A stretch of 64,000 nucleotides of DNA from Tetragonia tetragonoides (Eukaryota > Streptophyta > Magnoliopsida > Caryophyllales > Aizoaceae): the NCBI GenBank assembly GCA_038025085.1, contig CM076144.1, forward strand, positions 48,338,001 to 48,402,000, written 5' to 3'. Under the pieces are notes generated by a model. That model ran no database searches. It saw only the letters and a program-made list of their open reading frames with translations, and was not told where the DNA came from. Both the position numbers and the translations under genes were made by a program. Numbering within the stretch: the stretch's first letter is position 1; each line of letters starts with the position of its first letter. This document shows positions 23,448-34,133 of this stretch, one piece after another.

Positions 23448-24516
23448 ATACATAAGTGTAAGATGCACAAGTTGCAAAAATATATTCCTCCAACTAGCTA
23501 GCGTAACAATCATGCATTGCCATGAAAAATTGTTTGTAATAAATCGTAATGCATCTAAAGATAAGAGTATATAATGAATAGAAGAGGTAAACTTCTTCAA
23601 TACAATGCTTTCCGTACATGTATAGTAATGGTTCTTGGCTACACCTAAGAAATTATTGCCTAAGTATAGCCGATGAGCCAGATTGTGGGAATACTAGAAT
23701 GGAGGTCGGAGATCGATGTTCGCTAAAAGTTATGGAAAAGACGAAGACAGGATAACTGTCAATGTTTTACTCACCAGAGAGCTACAAGATTAGAGAAAAT
23801 AAGCAAAGTCGCGACTGCTAGGCTGGCGGCCCTTGGTCTCTCTCGGCCCTCGTTGGGGCCGCTAGCAACCCTGGGTTGGATAAGATTTGATCTATGGGCG
23901 CCAGCTGGATGACGCCATTCAAATTTTCGGATATTCTGACGAATTAAATTAATCCGGGAGGCTACTTCGGATAATAGACTGAGAATGTGAAATGACCAAC
24001 TTACCCTTTACTTAGAGAAAAAACGGTTTTGCCCTTGATTAATTATCCCGACAATGATGTCTTCGTAAGCGGGGGTCGAATCGAGGCAAAAGAGGTGTCG
24101 TTGGAAAGCTCTTGACCGAGACTATTGAACGGAGTGGAGATGCAGGAGTTGTTTGGAAGACTTGAGATCATCAGTTATTTATAGGCTATAACATGCAGAC
24201 ACTTAAAATTACTCATTTCATCATCGGACTTTTGCGGAGAAATCTGACGATGCTTTTTAGGTGTCTACAATGATACACAAGTGTGCCCAGTGAAAGTGAA
24301 GGGCAAACAAATACACGTTGGGTTTGGGGATTTTGGCCCTTAGCATCATGGATAATCCATAAGAGGGCCCTAGGCCTGAAGCCCTGAACTATACTTTTCA
24401 ATTACTACTACTTTTTCCTAACCAAATCATCATATCATTTCACAATCCACTTATCATTTTCATCGCTATTAGAAGATATGACTCATGAAACTCTAAACTC
24501 ATCACAGACATCTGCC

Positions 24517-24856
24517 TAAAATTAAAAAATTTATGTGGACTTATTTTATGGTGGACTAATATTTGGAGTCACCCTCTATTTCACCTGGAGCCACCTTCCC
24601 ATTTAAAAGTGGAGCTACTCCTACTTTACCTAAAGCCATCACTCAAATTTATATTTGGCATCACCCCTACTTCACCTGGAGTCACCCTCCTACTTTAGCT
24701 GGAGCCACCCCCTACTTCACCGGTAGTCACCCATCAAAATTACTTTACCTGGAGCCACCCCTACTTTACCCGAAGTCACCTCCTATTTCACTTGGAGTCA
24801 CCCCTCAAATTTATTTGATCCACAGTGAACTAAGTACACACAAGATATGCTGACCT
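24517..24856. repeat. GGAGTCACCC minisatellite insert, unit A
   Basis: About eleven degenerate units of 21-23 bp based on GGAGTCACCCCTACTTCACC. The block is flanked by CCTAAAA on both sides (near 24516 and 24853). The paralogous locus at 31925-32640 has a single CCTAAAA and no block. A frame stays open through the repeats (24563-24853), but this follows from their composition and is not evidence of a gene. Confidence 0.8.
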
Positions 24857-25455
24857 AAAAATCGCGTGGTGTGGCACCCAAGTGCCAGCTCAACCTTGGA
24901 TTTTCTAATGTGGTCTTGGAGTTAGTTGCACGCACTGTCACTTAAATGGATATTTTTGCTGAAGATATTCTTTCTTTTTTTTTTCTTTTTTTTCTTTTTG
25001 CTAGTTACTATGTGAAACGGGTTGGGAGTACAGCGCCTCATCTCGTTGCAGGATGTCGTCCTTTAGATAAGGTAGCTCAAATTCAATCTTATAATTTTTC
25101 ACAAGGCATCTCAACCTCAGGGAAACTTGATTCTCTTCAAATTAGTTTACTTTGTTCGAAGCCATTCGAATTTCGCCTTGGGCATGAAGTAAATTTAAAT
25201 TTTTTGACCAGTTGCCCCACCCTTTAAGGCGTCTACAAGTCAACGAGGAGAAATAAACATTGTGGTCGACGGTGAATACCCTTGGTTGTTAACCAAAAGA
25301 AAAAATATCCTCACTTACATGATTGATGATGAAATTTGATGTTATAGACCCTTGGGCCATACCCTTCCCTATTTAACGGACCTAGCTTTCTCGCATATTA
25401 CAAAAAATTTGGCCACACATGATCCAATAATTTATGTTATAATAGCATGCAAAGA

Positions 25456-25905
25456 TAGATGCAGGAGTTGTTTGGAAGACTTGAGATCATTAGTTATTTA
25501 TAGGTTATAACATGCAGACACTTAAAATTACTCATTTTATCATCGGACTTTTGCGGAGAAATCTGACGATGCTTTTTAGGTGTCTACAATGATACACAAG
25601 TGTGCCCAGTGAAAGTGAAGGGCAAACAAATACACGTTGGGTTTGGGGATTTTGGCCCTTAGCATCATGGATAATCCATAAGAGGGCCCTAGGCCTGAAG
25701 CCCTGAACTATACTTTTCAATTACTACTACTTTTTCCTAACCAAATCATCATATCATTTCACAATCCACTTATCATTTTCATCGCTATTAGAAGATATGA
25801 CTCATGAAACTCTAAACTCATCACAAACATCTATCGTGCCTACAATTAAAAAACTTGTGTGGACTTAATTCATGGTGGACTAATATTTGGAGTCATCTTC
25901 TTAAA
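25456..25905. repeat. Extra partial copy of the CCD4 3' flank
   Basis: This 450-bp piece matches about 24135-24565 (and 29265-29700) closely, from GATGCAGGAGTTGTTTGGAA to ATATTTGGAGTCA. It begins where unit A ends and stops in the first base pairs of the GGAGTCACCC block, just before unit B starts. It looks like a recombination scar. Confidence 0.88.
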
Positions 25906-25994
25906 AAGATATAATATCATGTTTAGTTATAAAAGTGACCTCGTATTGAAGCCGTCTTTCTTTTTTTTTTTTTTAAACTTTCTTGATGTTGCCA

Positions 25995-26596
25995 TCTATT
26001 ATATATATATATATAAGTGAATGTGCACAATTATTATAATGACACGTGTGCATCCACATAAGCTTCTACATCATCATCATATGCCACATGTAAATGGTGT
26101 CATACTCTAATTTATTACATTCACACTTTGGTTTAAGTTTGACTTTTGATTCGATGTATGTTGACAACCTTAGTTGTACATTTTATTATTAATGCATGCA
26201 TCGGATTTGCATTGGGCGGTATGATGGAGAATAGATAGATAAAGTATAACAATTTTATTTATGATCTTGGTAGATTCATTATTATTTACGAATTTATGTC
26301 AGGAATAATGAAATGATAATACTTAATTATTAAAAAAGATTTTTTGAATTGTTTCATGTATTTATAGGCTACAACTATAGTAAGGTAAAAAGTTTGGACA
26401 TCGCACAAGCCGTGCAACTAGAATTAAACAAAACAACAAAGTTAATTTGAGTATAGAAAGGGAGAGATCCATAGATTAGCAGGAATGAAGTAGCAAGATG
26501 TGACATAGGCGAAAAATTTATTGCAAGTTTGTACCAATGAAAATGTATTATTTGTTATAAACACACAAACCGTACATCATACGGAAATGTAACTAG
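25995..26596 (+). mobile_element. Non-autonomous Helitron, 602 bp, empty site known
   Basis: The insertion starts TCTATTATATA and ends AACTAG, with T following. CCGTA-CATCA-TACGG, a 5-bp-stem hairpin, lies 8 nt before the final CTAG. The paralogous strip in unit A reads GCCA|TATATTTT at 22172-22173 without it, so insertion was between A and T with no target duplication. TC start, hairpin, CTRR end and an AT target are the defining Helitron marks. It has no coding capacity. It sits about 215 bp upstream of the intact CCD4 copy 3. Confidence 0.9.
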
Positions 26597-26810
26597 TATA
26601 TTTTATTTTTCAAGAAACAATCTAAAATATGTTACATCTGCTAATATTCATCAAGAAAGTTATGTCGGCATGCTTGGGCCCTCGACCATTAATCATGAGT
26701 AGGCATTATTTGAGACCTCGAGTGTGGCTCAACTCTTCAGCCACATTATATTAAACCCATGTTTCACTAGCTATTCCTTCTTGCAAATGTGTGTTTTGCA
26801 TTTCACCAAA

Positions 26811-28574
26811 ATGGATGCATTTTCATCTTCTTTTATCTCATTGTTACCACAACCAATTGTATCTCCTCTTGTCCTAACTAAACCTTCATCATTTCTCTCT
26901 CCATTAACCATTTCTTCATCACTAATCCAAAATAATACTCATGCAACCATAGACTCATCACCAAAATTCATCCTCCACAAATCACCCAAACCCAAAGCCC
27001 TTTTGCCTATTTTCAAAGTTCATCCCAAAATAATATCAACAATGTTTAATGCATTAGAGGACATGATCAATAAAATTTTGGACCCCCCTAAACGACTTTC
27101 CGTTGATCCAAGACATGTCCTTTCCGGGAACTTTGCATCCGTGGAGGAGCAACATCCTATGAACTGCGACGTTATTGAGGGCATTCTGCCATCGTGCCTT
27201 GATGGAGCCTACATCCGCAATGGTCCTAATCCACAATTCTTACCACATGGACCATACCACTTGTTCGACGGAGATGGCATGCTCCATTGCATTCGCATAT
27301 CTAATGGCAAGGTCACTATTTGTAGTCGCTTTGTTAAGACATACAAGTATTTAGCTGAACGCGAAGCCGGAACTAGTGTCCTTCCCAACATCTTTGGCGG
27401 AGTTAATGGCCTCACAGGGTTTGTGGCTCGGGGAACTCTAATGGTTGCTCGAGTAATTGCAGGGCAGTTTGACATAAGTAAAGGTATAGGGTTGGCAAAC
27501 ACTAGTGTAGCCTTGTTTGGCAATCGACTTTATGCATTGTGTGAATCTGACCTTCCTTACGAGGTAAGGATAACTCCCAACGGAGATATCCAAACCCTTG
27601 GGCGTTCCAATTTCAATGAAAATCTCTTTATGAGAATGACGGCTCACCCTAAAGTCGACCCTAACACAGGGGAGACATTTGCCTTTTCATATTCTTTTGT
27701 TTCTCCATTTTTAACCTATTTTAGATTCGACTCAAAAGGAAATAAGCACAATGACGTGCCTATTTTCTCCATGCTAAAACCCACCTTCTTACACGATTTT
27801 GGTATTACGAAAAAGTATGCGATATTTCCTGATGTTCAGATTCAGATGGACCCTATAAATATGATCATAAGGGGTGAGCCATTGTTGCATTTCGACCAAA
27901 AAAAGGTATCAAGAGTTGGTGTCCTCCCAAGGTATGCTAGTGATGACAAAGACATGAAGTGGTTTGAGGTGCCGAAATTTAACATACTCCATGTTATAAA
28001 TGCATGGGATGAGGTTGACGAGGATGGGAACGAGTCAATCGTTATGGTGGTCACCAACATATTATTTTCTGAACATGTAGATCGGTTGGATCTCGGCCAA
28101 CAAGTAGTAGAAAAGGTCGTGATCGATCTTAAAATCGGGCTTATCTCGAGGGAAACATTGTCAAAAAGAATCCTAGACTTAGGAGTCATAAATCCAACCT
28201 ACATAGGGAAGAAGAACAAGTATGCTTATGCAGCGTTTGGTGACCCAATGCCGAAAATAACCGGGGTAGTGAAGTTGGACGTGTCAATGACCCAAAACTT
28301 ATCAGGAGAAAGCATAGTGGCATACCGTATGTATGAACCAGAGTGCTATGGCGGGGAGCCATTTTTCGTAGCGAATGATCCAGATGATATGGATGCTGAT
28401 GAGGATGATGGATACCTTGTTTCGTATGTCCACAATGAAAATACAGGGGAATCAAGGTTTATAGTGATGGATGCTAAGTCTCATTCCCTTGATGTTGTTG
28501 CCTATGTAAAGTTACCTCAACGTGTGCCTTATGGATTTCATGGATTGTTTGTAAAGGAAAGGGATCTTAAATAA
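26811..28574 (+). CDS. CCD4: Carotenoid cleavage dioxygenase 4-like (copy 3)
   Basis: An intronless frame of 587 residues. The start at 26811 (MDAFSSSFISLLPQP) is chosen because it aligns with copy 1 (MDAFSSSFLSSLPQP); an upstream in-frame ATG at 26724 would add 29 residues unlike the family. The N-terminus is Ser/Pro-rich, fitting a plastid transit peptide. Iron-ligand histidines are at 279, 328, 394 and 577, and GEPFFVANDPDD keeps its Glu. Identity with copy 1 is roughly three-quarters by eye. The conserved HDFAITE reads HDFGITK here (Lys at 334), and ARDPDD reads ANDPDD, so activity may differ. No frame break is seen. The promoter is altered by a Helitron about 215 bp upstream. It is probably functional, but expression is not shown. 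Confidence 0.88.
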   Translation: MDAFSSSFISLLPQPIVSPLVLTKPSSFLSPLTISSSLIQNNTHATIDSSPKFILHKSPKPKALLPIFKVHPKIISTMFNALEDMINKILDPPKRLSVDPRHVLSGNFASVEEQHPMNCDVIEGILPSCLDGAYIRNGPNPQFLPHGPYHLFDGDGMLHCIRISNGKVTICSRFVKTYKYLAEREAGTSVLPNIFGGVNGLTGFVARGTLMVARVIAGQFDISKGIGLANTSVALFGNRLYALCESDLPYEVRITPNGDIQTLGRSNFNENLFMRMTAHPKVDPNTGETFAFSYSFVSPFLTYFRFDSKGNKHNDVPIFSMLKPTFLHDFGITKKYAIFPDVQIQMDPINMIIRGEPLLHFDQKKVSRVGVLPRYASDDKDMKWFEVPKFNILHVINAWDEVDEDGNESIVMVVTNILFSEHVDRLDLGQQVVEKVVIDLKIGLISRETLSKRILDLGVINPTYIGKKNKYAYAAFGDPMPKITGVVKLDVSMTQNLSGESIVAYRMYEPECYGGEPFFVANDPDDMDADEDDGYLVSYVHNENTGESRFIVMDAKSHSLDVVAYVKLPQRVPYGFHGLFVKERDLK

Positions 28575-29649
28575 TACATAAGTGTAAGATGCACAAGTTG
28601 CAAAAATATATTCCTCCACCTAGCTAGCGTAACAATCATGCATTGCCATGAAAAATTGTTTGTAATAAATCGTAATGCATCTAAAGATAAGAGTATATAA
28701 TGAATAGAAAAGGTAAACTTCTTCAATACAATGCTTTCTGTACATGTATAGTAATGATTCTTGGCTACACCTAAGAAATTATTGCCTAAGTATAGCCGAT
28801 GAGCCAGATTGTGGGAATACTAGAATGGAGGCCGGAGATCGATGTTCGCTAAAAGTTATGGAAAAGACGAAGACAGGATAACTGTCAATGTTTTACTCAC
28901 CGGAGAGCTACAAGATTAGACAAAATAAGCAAAGCCGCGGCTGCTAGGCTGGCGGCCCTTGGTCTCTCTCGGCCCTCGTTGGGGCCGCTAGCAACCCTGA
29001 GTTGGATAAGATTTGATCTATGGGCGCCAGCTGGATGACGCCATTCAAAATTTTGGATATTCTGACGAATTAAATTAATCCGGGAGGCTACTTCGGATAA
29101 TAGACTGAGAATGTGAAATGACCAATTTACCCTTTACTTAGAGAAAAAACGGTTTTACCCTTGATTAATTATCCCGACAATGATGTCTTCGTAAGCGGGC
29201 GTCGAATCGAGGTAAAAGAGGTGTCGTTGGAAAGCTCTTGACCGAGACTATTGAACGGAGTGGAGATGCAGGAGTTGTTTGGAAGACTTGAGATCATCAG
29301 TTATTTATAGGCTATAACATGCAGACACTTAAAATTACTCATTTCATCATCGGACTTTTGCGGAGAAATCTAACAATGCTTTTTAGGTGTCTACAATGAT
29401 ACACAAGTGTGCCCAGTAAAAGTGAAGGGCAAACAAATACACGTTGGGTTTGGGGATTTTGGCCCTTAGCATCATGGATAATCCATAAGAGGGCCCTAGG
29501 CCTGAAGCCCTGAACTATACTTTTCAATTACTACTACTTTTTCCTAACCAAATCATCATATCATTTCACGATCCACTTATCATTTTCATCGCTATTAGAA
29601 GATATGACTCATGAAACTCTAAACTCATCACAAACATCTATCGTGCCTA

Positions 29650-29990
29650 AAATTAAAAAACTTGTGTGGACTTAATTCATGGTGGACTAATATTTGGAGT
29701 CACCCTCTATTTCACCTGGAGCCACCCCCATTTAAAAGTGGAGCTACTCCTACTTCACCTAGAGCCACCACTCAAATTTATATTTGGCATCACCCCTACT
29801 TCACCTGGAGTCACCCTCCTACTTTAGCTGGAGCCACCCCCTACTTCACCGGTAGTCACCCATCAAAATTACTTTATCTGGAGTCATCCCCTACTTTACC
29901 CGGAGTCACCCCCTACTTCATTTGGAGTCACCTCTCAAATTTAATTGATCCACGGTGAACTAAGTACACACAAGACATGTTGACCTAAAA
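29650..29990. repeat. GGAGTCACCC minisatellite insert, unit B
   Basis: The unit-B counterpart of 24517-24856, with the same flanking CCTAAAA motif and the same order of unit variants, differing by point changes and small indels. It was present before the segmental duplication. Confidence 0.8.
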
Positions 29991-30590
29991 ATCGCGTGGT
30001 GTGGCACCCAAGTGGCAGCTCAACCTTGGATTTTCTAATGTGGTCTTGGAGTTAGTTGCACGCACTGTCACTTAAATGGATATTTTTGCTGAAGATATTC
30101 TTGCTTTTTTTTTTTCTTTTTTTTTCTTTTTGCTAGTTACTATGTGAAACGGGTTGGGAGTACAGCGGCTCATCTCGTTGCAGGATGTCGTCCTTTAGAT
30201 AAGGTAGCTCAAATTCAATCTTATAATTTTTCAAAAGGCATCTCAACCTCAGGGAAACTTGATTCTCTTCAAATTAGTTTATTTTGTTCGAAGCCATTCG
30301 AATTTCGCCTTGGGCATGAAGTAATTTTAAATTTCTTGACCAGTTGCCCCACCCTTTAAGGCGTCTACAAGTCAACGAGGAGAAATAAACATTGTGGTCG
30401 ACGGTGAATACCCTTGGTTGTTAACCAAAAGAAAAAATATCCTCACTTACATGATTGATGATGAAATTTGATGTTATAGACCCTTGGGCCATACCCTTCC
30501 CTATTTAACGGGCCTAGCTTTCTCGCATATTACAAAAAATTTGGCCACACATGATCCAATAATTTATGTTATAATAGCATGCAAAGATAG

Positions 30591-31249
30591 AGGGGATAAG
30601 GGTCAATTCAGGATCTAAACTTTGCCAAAAAAATTACAAAAAGGAGTTATACTTTTAAAATGCTATAATAAAACCTATGACCTGAAGCAACAGGTTACTA
30701 CCCTTTAACCGATTTTAAGACTTATTTGCTTTATTTATATATTTTTTTTAAAAAAGACCCCACTTGTTTTACTTTTACTTATTTCCAAGGTGAATTGTTC
30801 TTTCTCTCTCCTCTCTATTTCCATCTCCTTGTCCCAAGAACCCAGAAATCTAACGAGCAAAAAAAAAAAAAGGAACCTAGAAATCTAATTACTCCATTAA
30901 CATCGATGACCACCACCACCATCAACATCTACCAAACACGAAGTAGAGTAACAATTTGTGCAGAACAAAAACGAAGTAGAGTAACAATTTGTACAGATGA
31001 ACTGGCATGCAATCTTGGAGTTCAACATCTTTCATGTTAGGCAGCAACACCATTTATAGATGCCAAAGGTTTCTCTCTCCTCACCCACGATCTTGCCCAC
31101 TTCGCCGTTGTAAGAAATTTGTCCATCGGCGCGCGGATATCACTATGAACCGCCCACCACTCTCCACTCCACTCTCTCTCCTCACCCTTGTCATTTTCTC
31201 TCTCCTCCCCAACCCACCAACTACAACCCCCGCCCACTAACAAAATTAG
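30591..31249. other. Intergenic, no gene supported
   Basis: The duplication ends at about 30590. Short frames over 30726-31240 are CT- and CCACC-rich and resemble no protein I know. A 23-base motif beginning ACGAAGTAGAGTAACAATTT occurs twice (near 30940 and 30971). Confidence 0.4.
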
Positions 31250-31800
31250 GGGAAAGAATTCTCACCTTTCACATTACATCTCCGGCCAATAAATAGGTTA
31301 TGTACAAGATTACAGAAGGCTACAGAACCTTCTAGTTATAGATATTTACAGATAAATATCTCTACAACTTTGACTAATATTTTGCTAATTATATTATAAT
31401 ACAAATCTTATAAATATTACGCTATTACTCCCCTCAAGTTGGAGCATGTAAAGAACGAATGCCCAACTTGCAAGATAAGAATTCAAACCGCTTCCTACCC
31501 AATGCTTTAGTAAAAATATCAGCTAGTTGCAAACCAATACGAACATAAGCCGGGGAAATGGTTCGTGCAGTAAATTGTTCCCGAACAAAGTGGCAGTCAA
31601 TTTAAATGTGCTTCGTGCGTTCATGGAAAACTGAATTAGAAGCAATATGAATAGCAGTTTAGTTATCACAGAACAACCGCATAGGTTGAGAATGAGAAAT
31701 TCCGAGGAAACCCAGAAAGGATTTAAGCCACAACAACTCAGAAGTCGTTGTAGCCATAGAGCGATACTCAGTTTCGGCAGAGGAGCCACAGGATTTTTGT
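31250..31800 (-). mobile_element. Ty1-copia retrotransposon remnant (RNase H end plus LTR piece)
   Basis: On the minus strand 31790 down to 31435 reads as a copia RNase H C-terminus: SAETEYRSMATTTSELLWL, LFCDN, IHIASNSVFHERTKHI, DIFTKALG and the closing CKLGIRSLHAPT. Two in-frame TAA codons break it, at the position after LFCDN and after TKHI. A polypurine GAGGGGAG follows near 31430, then LTR-like sequence to about 31250. It is dead. Confidence 0.9.
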
Positions 31801-31924
31801 CGCGAATGATCGGAGTGGTTTTGAGTTTCTGATTGCTAGCAAATTGCTAGTAGGATATAGCTCGACTCCTTAGCTATTGCTTTGTATGTGGTCGTGGAGA
31901 AAAATTATGTTTATTTCATTATGT

Positions 31925-32640
31925 ATACACGTTGGGTTTGGGGACTTTGGCCCTTATTATGGATTTGCAATCCTTTTACAGGGCCCTAGGCCTGACTATA
32001 CTCTTTTAATTTTCCAAAACCAAATCATCATCATTTCACTTTCCACTTATCATTTTCAATTTTCATCACTATTGAAAGATGACTCATGAAACCATAAACT
32101 CATCACAAACATCCATCGTGCCTAAAAATCGCGGGGTGGGACCCAAGTGGCAACTCAGCCTTGGATTTTCTAAGGTGGTCCTGGACTCAGCAGTTGCACT
32201 GTCACTTATCAGCAGATTGCAATTGCAACCAAAACATAAAGGCAGAGATCTAACCAAATTGATATTCTTGCTCAAGATATTCTTGCTATATGTGTTTATG
32301 CTAGTTTTTTATTTTTTCTTTTTTTGGTGCACAGTTTTTTTTTTTGCTAGTTAAGTAGTTACTATGTGAAACGAGTTGGGAGTACAGTGGCGCATTTTGT
32401 TACGCGATGCCGTCCTTAGATGGAGTAGCTTAAATTATATTTAATCATATAATTCACAAAGCATCTTTAACATTGGGGAAGCTTATTCTCTTCAAAGTTT
32501 ATTTTGTTTGAAGCTCAATATCTTCAATTGCATAATTGATGGTAAAATTTGATGTTATGGGCCTTTGGGTCACACTTATACCCTCCAAAATATCATGGGC
32601 CTAAGGCCGACTTCCTCGCCTACTAAAAAACAATTGACAA
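31925..32640. repeat. Older diverged copy of the CCD4 3' flank
   Basis: Matches the 24280-25420 flank in order (ACACGTTGGGTTTGGGGA, GGGCCCTAGGCCTGA, GACTCATGAAAC, AAAATCGCG, GGGAGTACAG) but with many substitutions. It lacks the GGAGTCACCC block and shows one CCTAAAA where the younger copies have two. No CCD4 body adjoins it. Confidence 0.82.
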
Positions 32641-33359
32641 CATAATCACTGGACGGAGAGAGTACCAATCTTGGCACTATTAGCAAAATGCTTTATCATA
32701 TCGTTGATTGAAAATTTTAAATGGACTTCATGTATATATTTGCGCCCACAAAAAAAAAAAAAAAAACCTTGTGTATATCCGGAATTATTGTCTCCATTTG
32801 AGTCCTTGAAATAGTTAAAGGTCACGTGAAAAATCCATTCAATTAAGTTATGTTTTTTCTATGTGAAATGAATGCTTAGAATGATATATCATTATTTTTT
32901 CCTATCTTATGTATGATTGATAGACTTGTTAAACGAGTCGACCCAGCAACTTTTTGATCGGGTTATTTCGCATTTGAGATGGTTTTAGGGTCAAATTCGT
33001 TTTTTTTTTCTTTTTTTTTTTGAAAGAAAGCCAACAACAACTAACAAATAGAATAAAATTAAAATAAAAATACAAAAAGAACAAACTATTGCTGCTTCAA
33101 TTCCAATTTCCAAAGGAGGCATCAAGCACGGCAAGACCCGGTAGATAGAAAAACACTGGAACCTTAATCCAGATCATCCCAGCAACACCATCGCCATCGA
33201 AACGTCCATCAATGGTGACAAGAAGCGCAGATACTGCTAGTTAACAATCTTGATCACAATTCCTTCAACAACAATGGCTGAAAATCATGAACAAATGGGA
33301 GGCTGATAAGGGGGCTAGGGTTTGAGAGTTAGAGAGAGAAACTCTATCACTTCTCTCTA
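32641..33359. other. Intergenic before the MITE upstream of PMK
   Basis: AT-rich with A and T runs (32752-32766, 33001-33021). A G/C-richer strip near 33110-33240 has no open frame of note. Nothing identifiable. Confidence 0.4.
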
Positions 33360-33360
33360 A

Positions 33361-33615
33361 GAGCATCTCCAATGCAAGGTTTTTAGAGAGGTTTGTAAGG
33401 TGAAAAACCATCCCAATAAACCTTTACCTCATAGTGACAAACCTAAAAACCTCTAGTTTCTACAAAGTGGTTTGTTGCATGTTTTTTTCTATATTGGGGC
33501 CCTTAATTTGAGGTTTTTGAAGATTTATAACATTGGAAGGGAGGAATTTGTAAAAGTGAATTTTTACATTTATGATGTGGCACACCTAAAAATCCAATTA
33601 GCATTGGACATGCTC
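33361..33615. mobile_element. Tourist-like MITE, family GAGCATCTCCAATGC
   Basis: Ends are GAGCATCTCCAATGC and the near-inverted GCATTGGACATGCTC, with TAA on both sides (33358-33360 and 33616-33618). A 3-bp TAA duplication fits PIF/Harbinger (Tourist) elements. A relative lies at 53438-53622. Confidence 0.8.
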
Positions 33616-33987
33616 TAAAACTCACATTGGGCTTTTTTCTTCTTATCAAGTTTTTTCGGGTTGCTTTAGTCGCAAAATTTGCGTGAGAAAAAAAAAAAAA
33701 AAAAAAACACATTATTCTGTGAGAACCCGAGAAGCTATCGGGTTAACCCGTTTCACAGGTGAGCGTTCATTAACCCCCCAACTTGTTTTTGGTTTTATTT
33801 TTCTTCTACCCTTTTTCCTTTATTTTTTAATTTATATTTTCAAAGATTTGATTAAACAACATAAGTTGTCAGACGAATTGGGTGTGTGCGAGATCGATCG
33901 GCATTCATATCCACAGTCGAAATTTTAGTCAAACGAACATCAAAAACTCCCCTGAGCAGATCACAACTTGCAAATTTCAGCAACGAA

Positions 33988-34092
33988 ATGGAAGTGTAAG
34001 TTTTTTTTTTTCTTTTCATTCTGAAAGCAATTGGGTCTCTTCAATTGTTCTGTTAATTTCAAGATTAAGACTATTGAATGTTTTTGCCAATG

Positions 34093-34133
<41 letters not shown>

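Larger units (their letters stand above)
22081..30590. repeat. Tandem segmental duplication carrying CCD4
   Basis: Unit A (about 22081-25455) and unit B (about 25906-30590) align through an upstream strip, the CCD4 body, and more than 2 kb of 3' flank, ending at GCATGCAAAGATAG in both. By eye the units are nearly identical, so the duplication is young. They differ by a 602-bp Helitron in B's upstream strip, a 702-bp deletion in A that removes the 5' part of CCD4, and small indels. An extra partial unit (25456-25905) lies between them, which suggests unequal exchange. Confidence 0.9.

Noticed and set aside
24563..24853. Open frame that could be a Pro/Ser-rich repetitive protein
   Set aside because: It consists entirely of GGAGTCACCC minisatellite units; its paralogue at 29662 stays open only partly, and there is no start context or partner exon.
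26724..26810. Upstream in-frame start for CCD4 copy 3
   Set aside because: The added 29 residues match nothing in copy 1, while the Met at 26811 aligns exactly with its start.
31523..31789. A minus-strand protein of 88 residues
   Set aside because: The true homology lies in a different frame and is copia RNase H with two stops; the open frame is a shadow.
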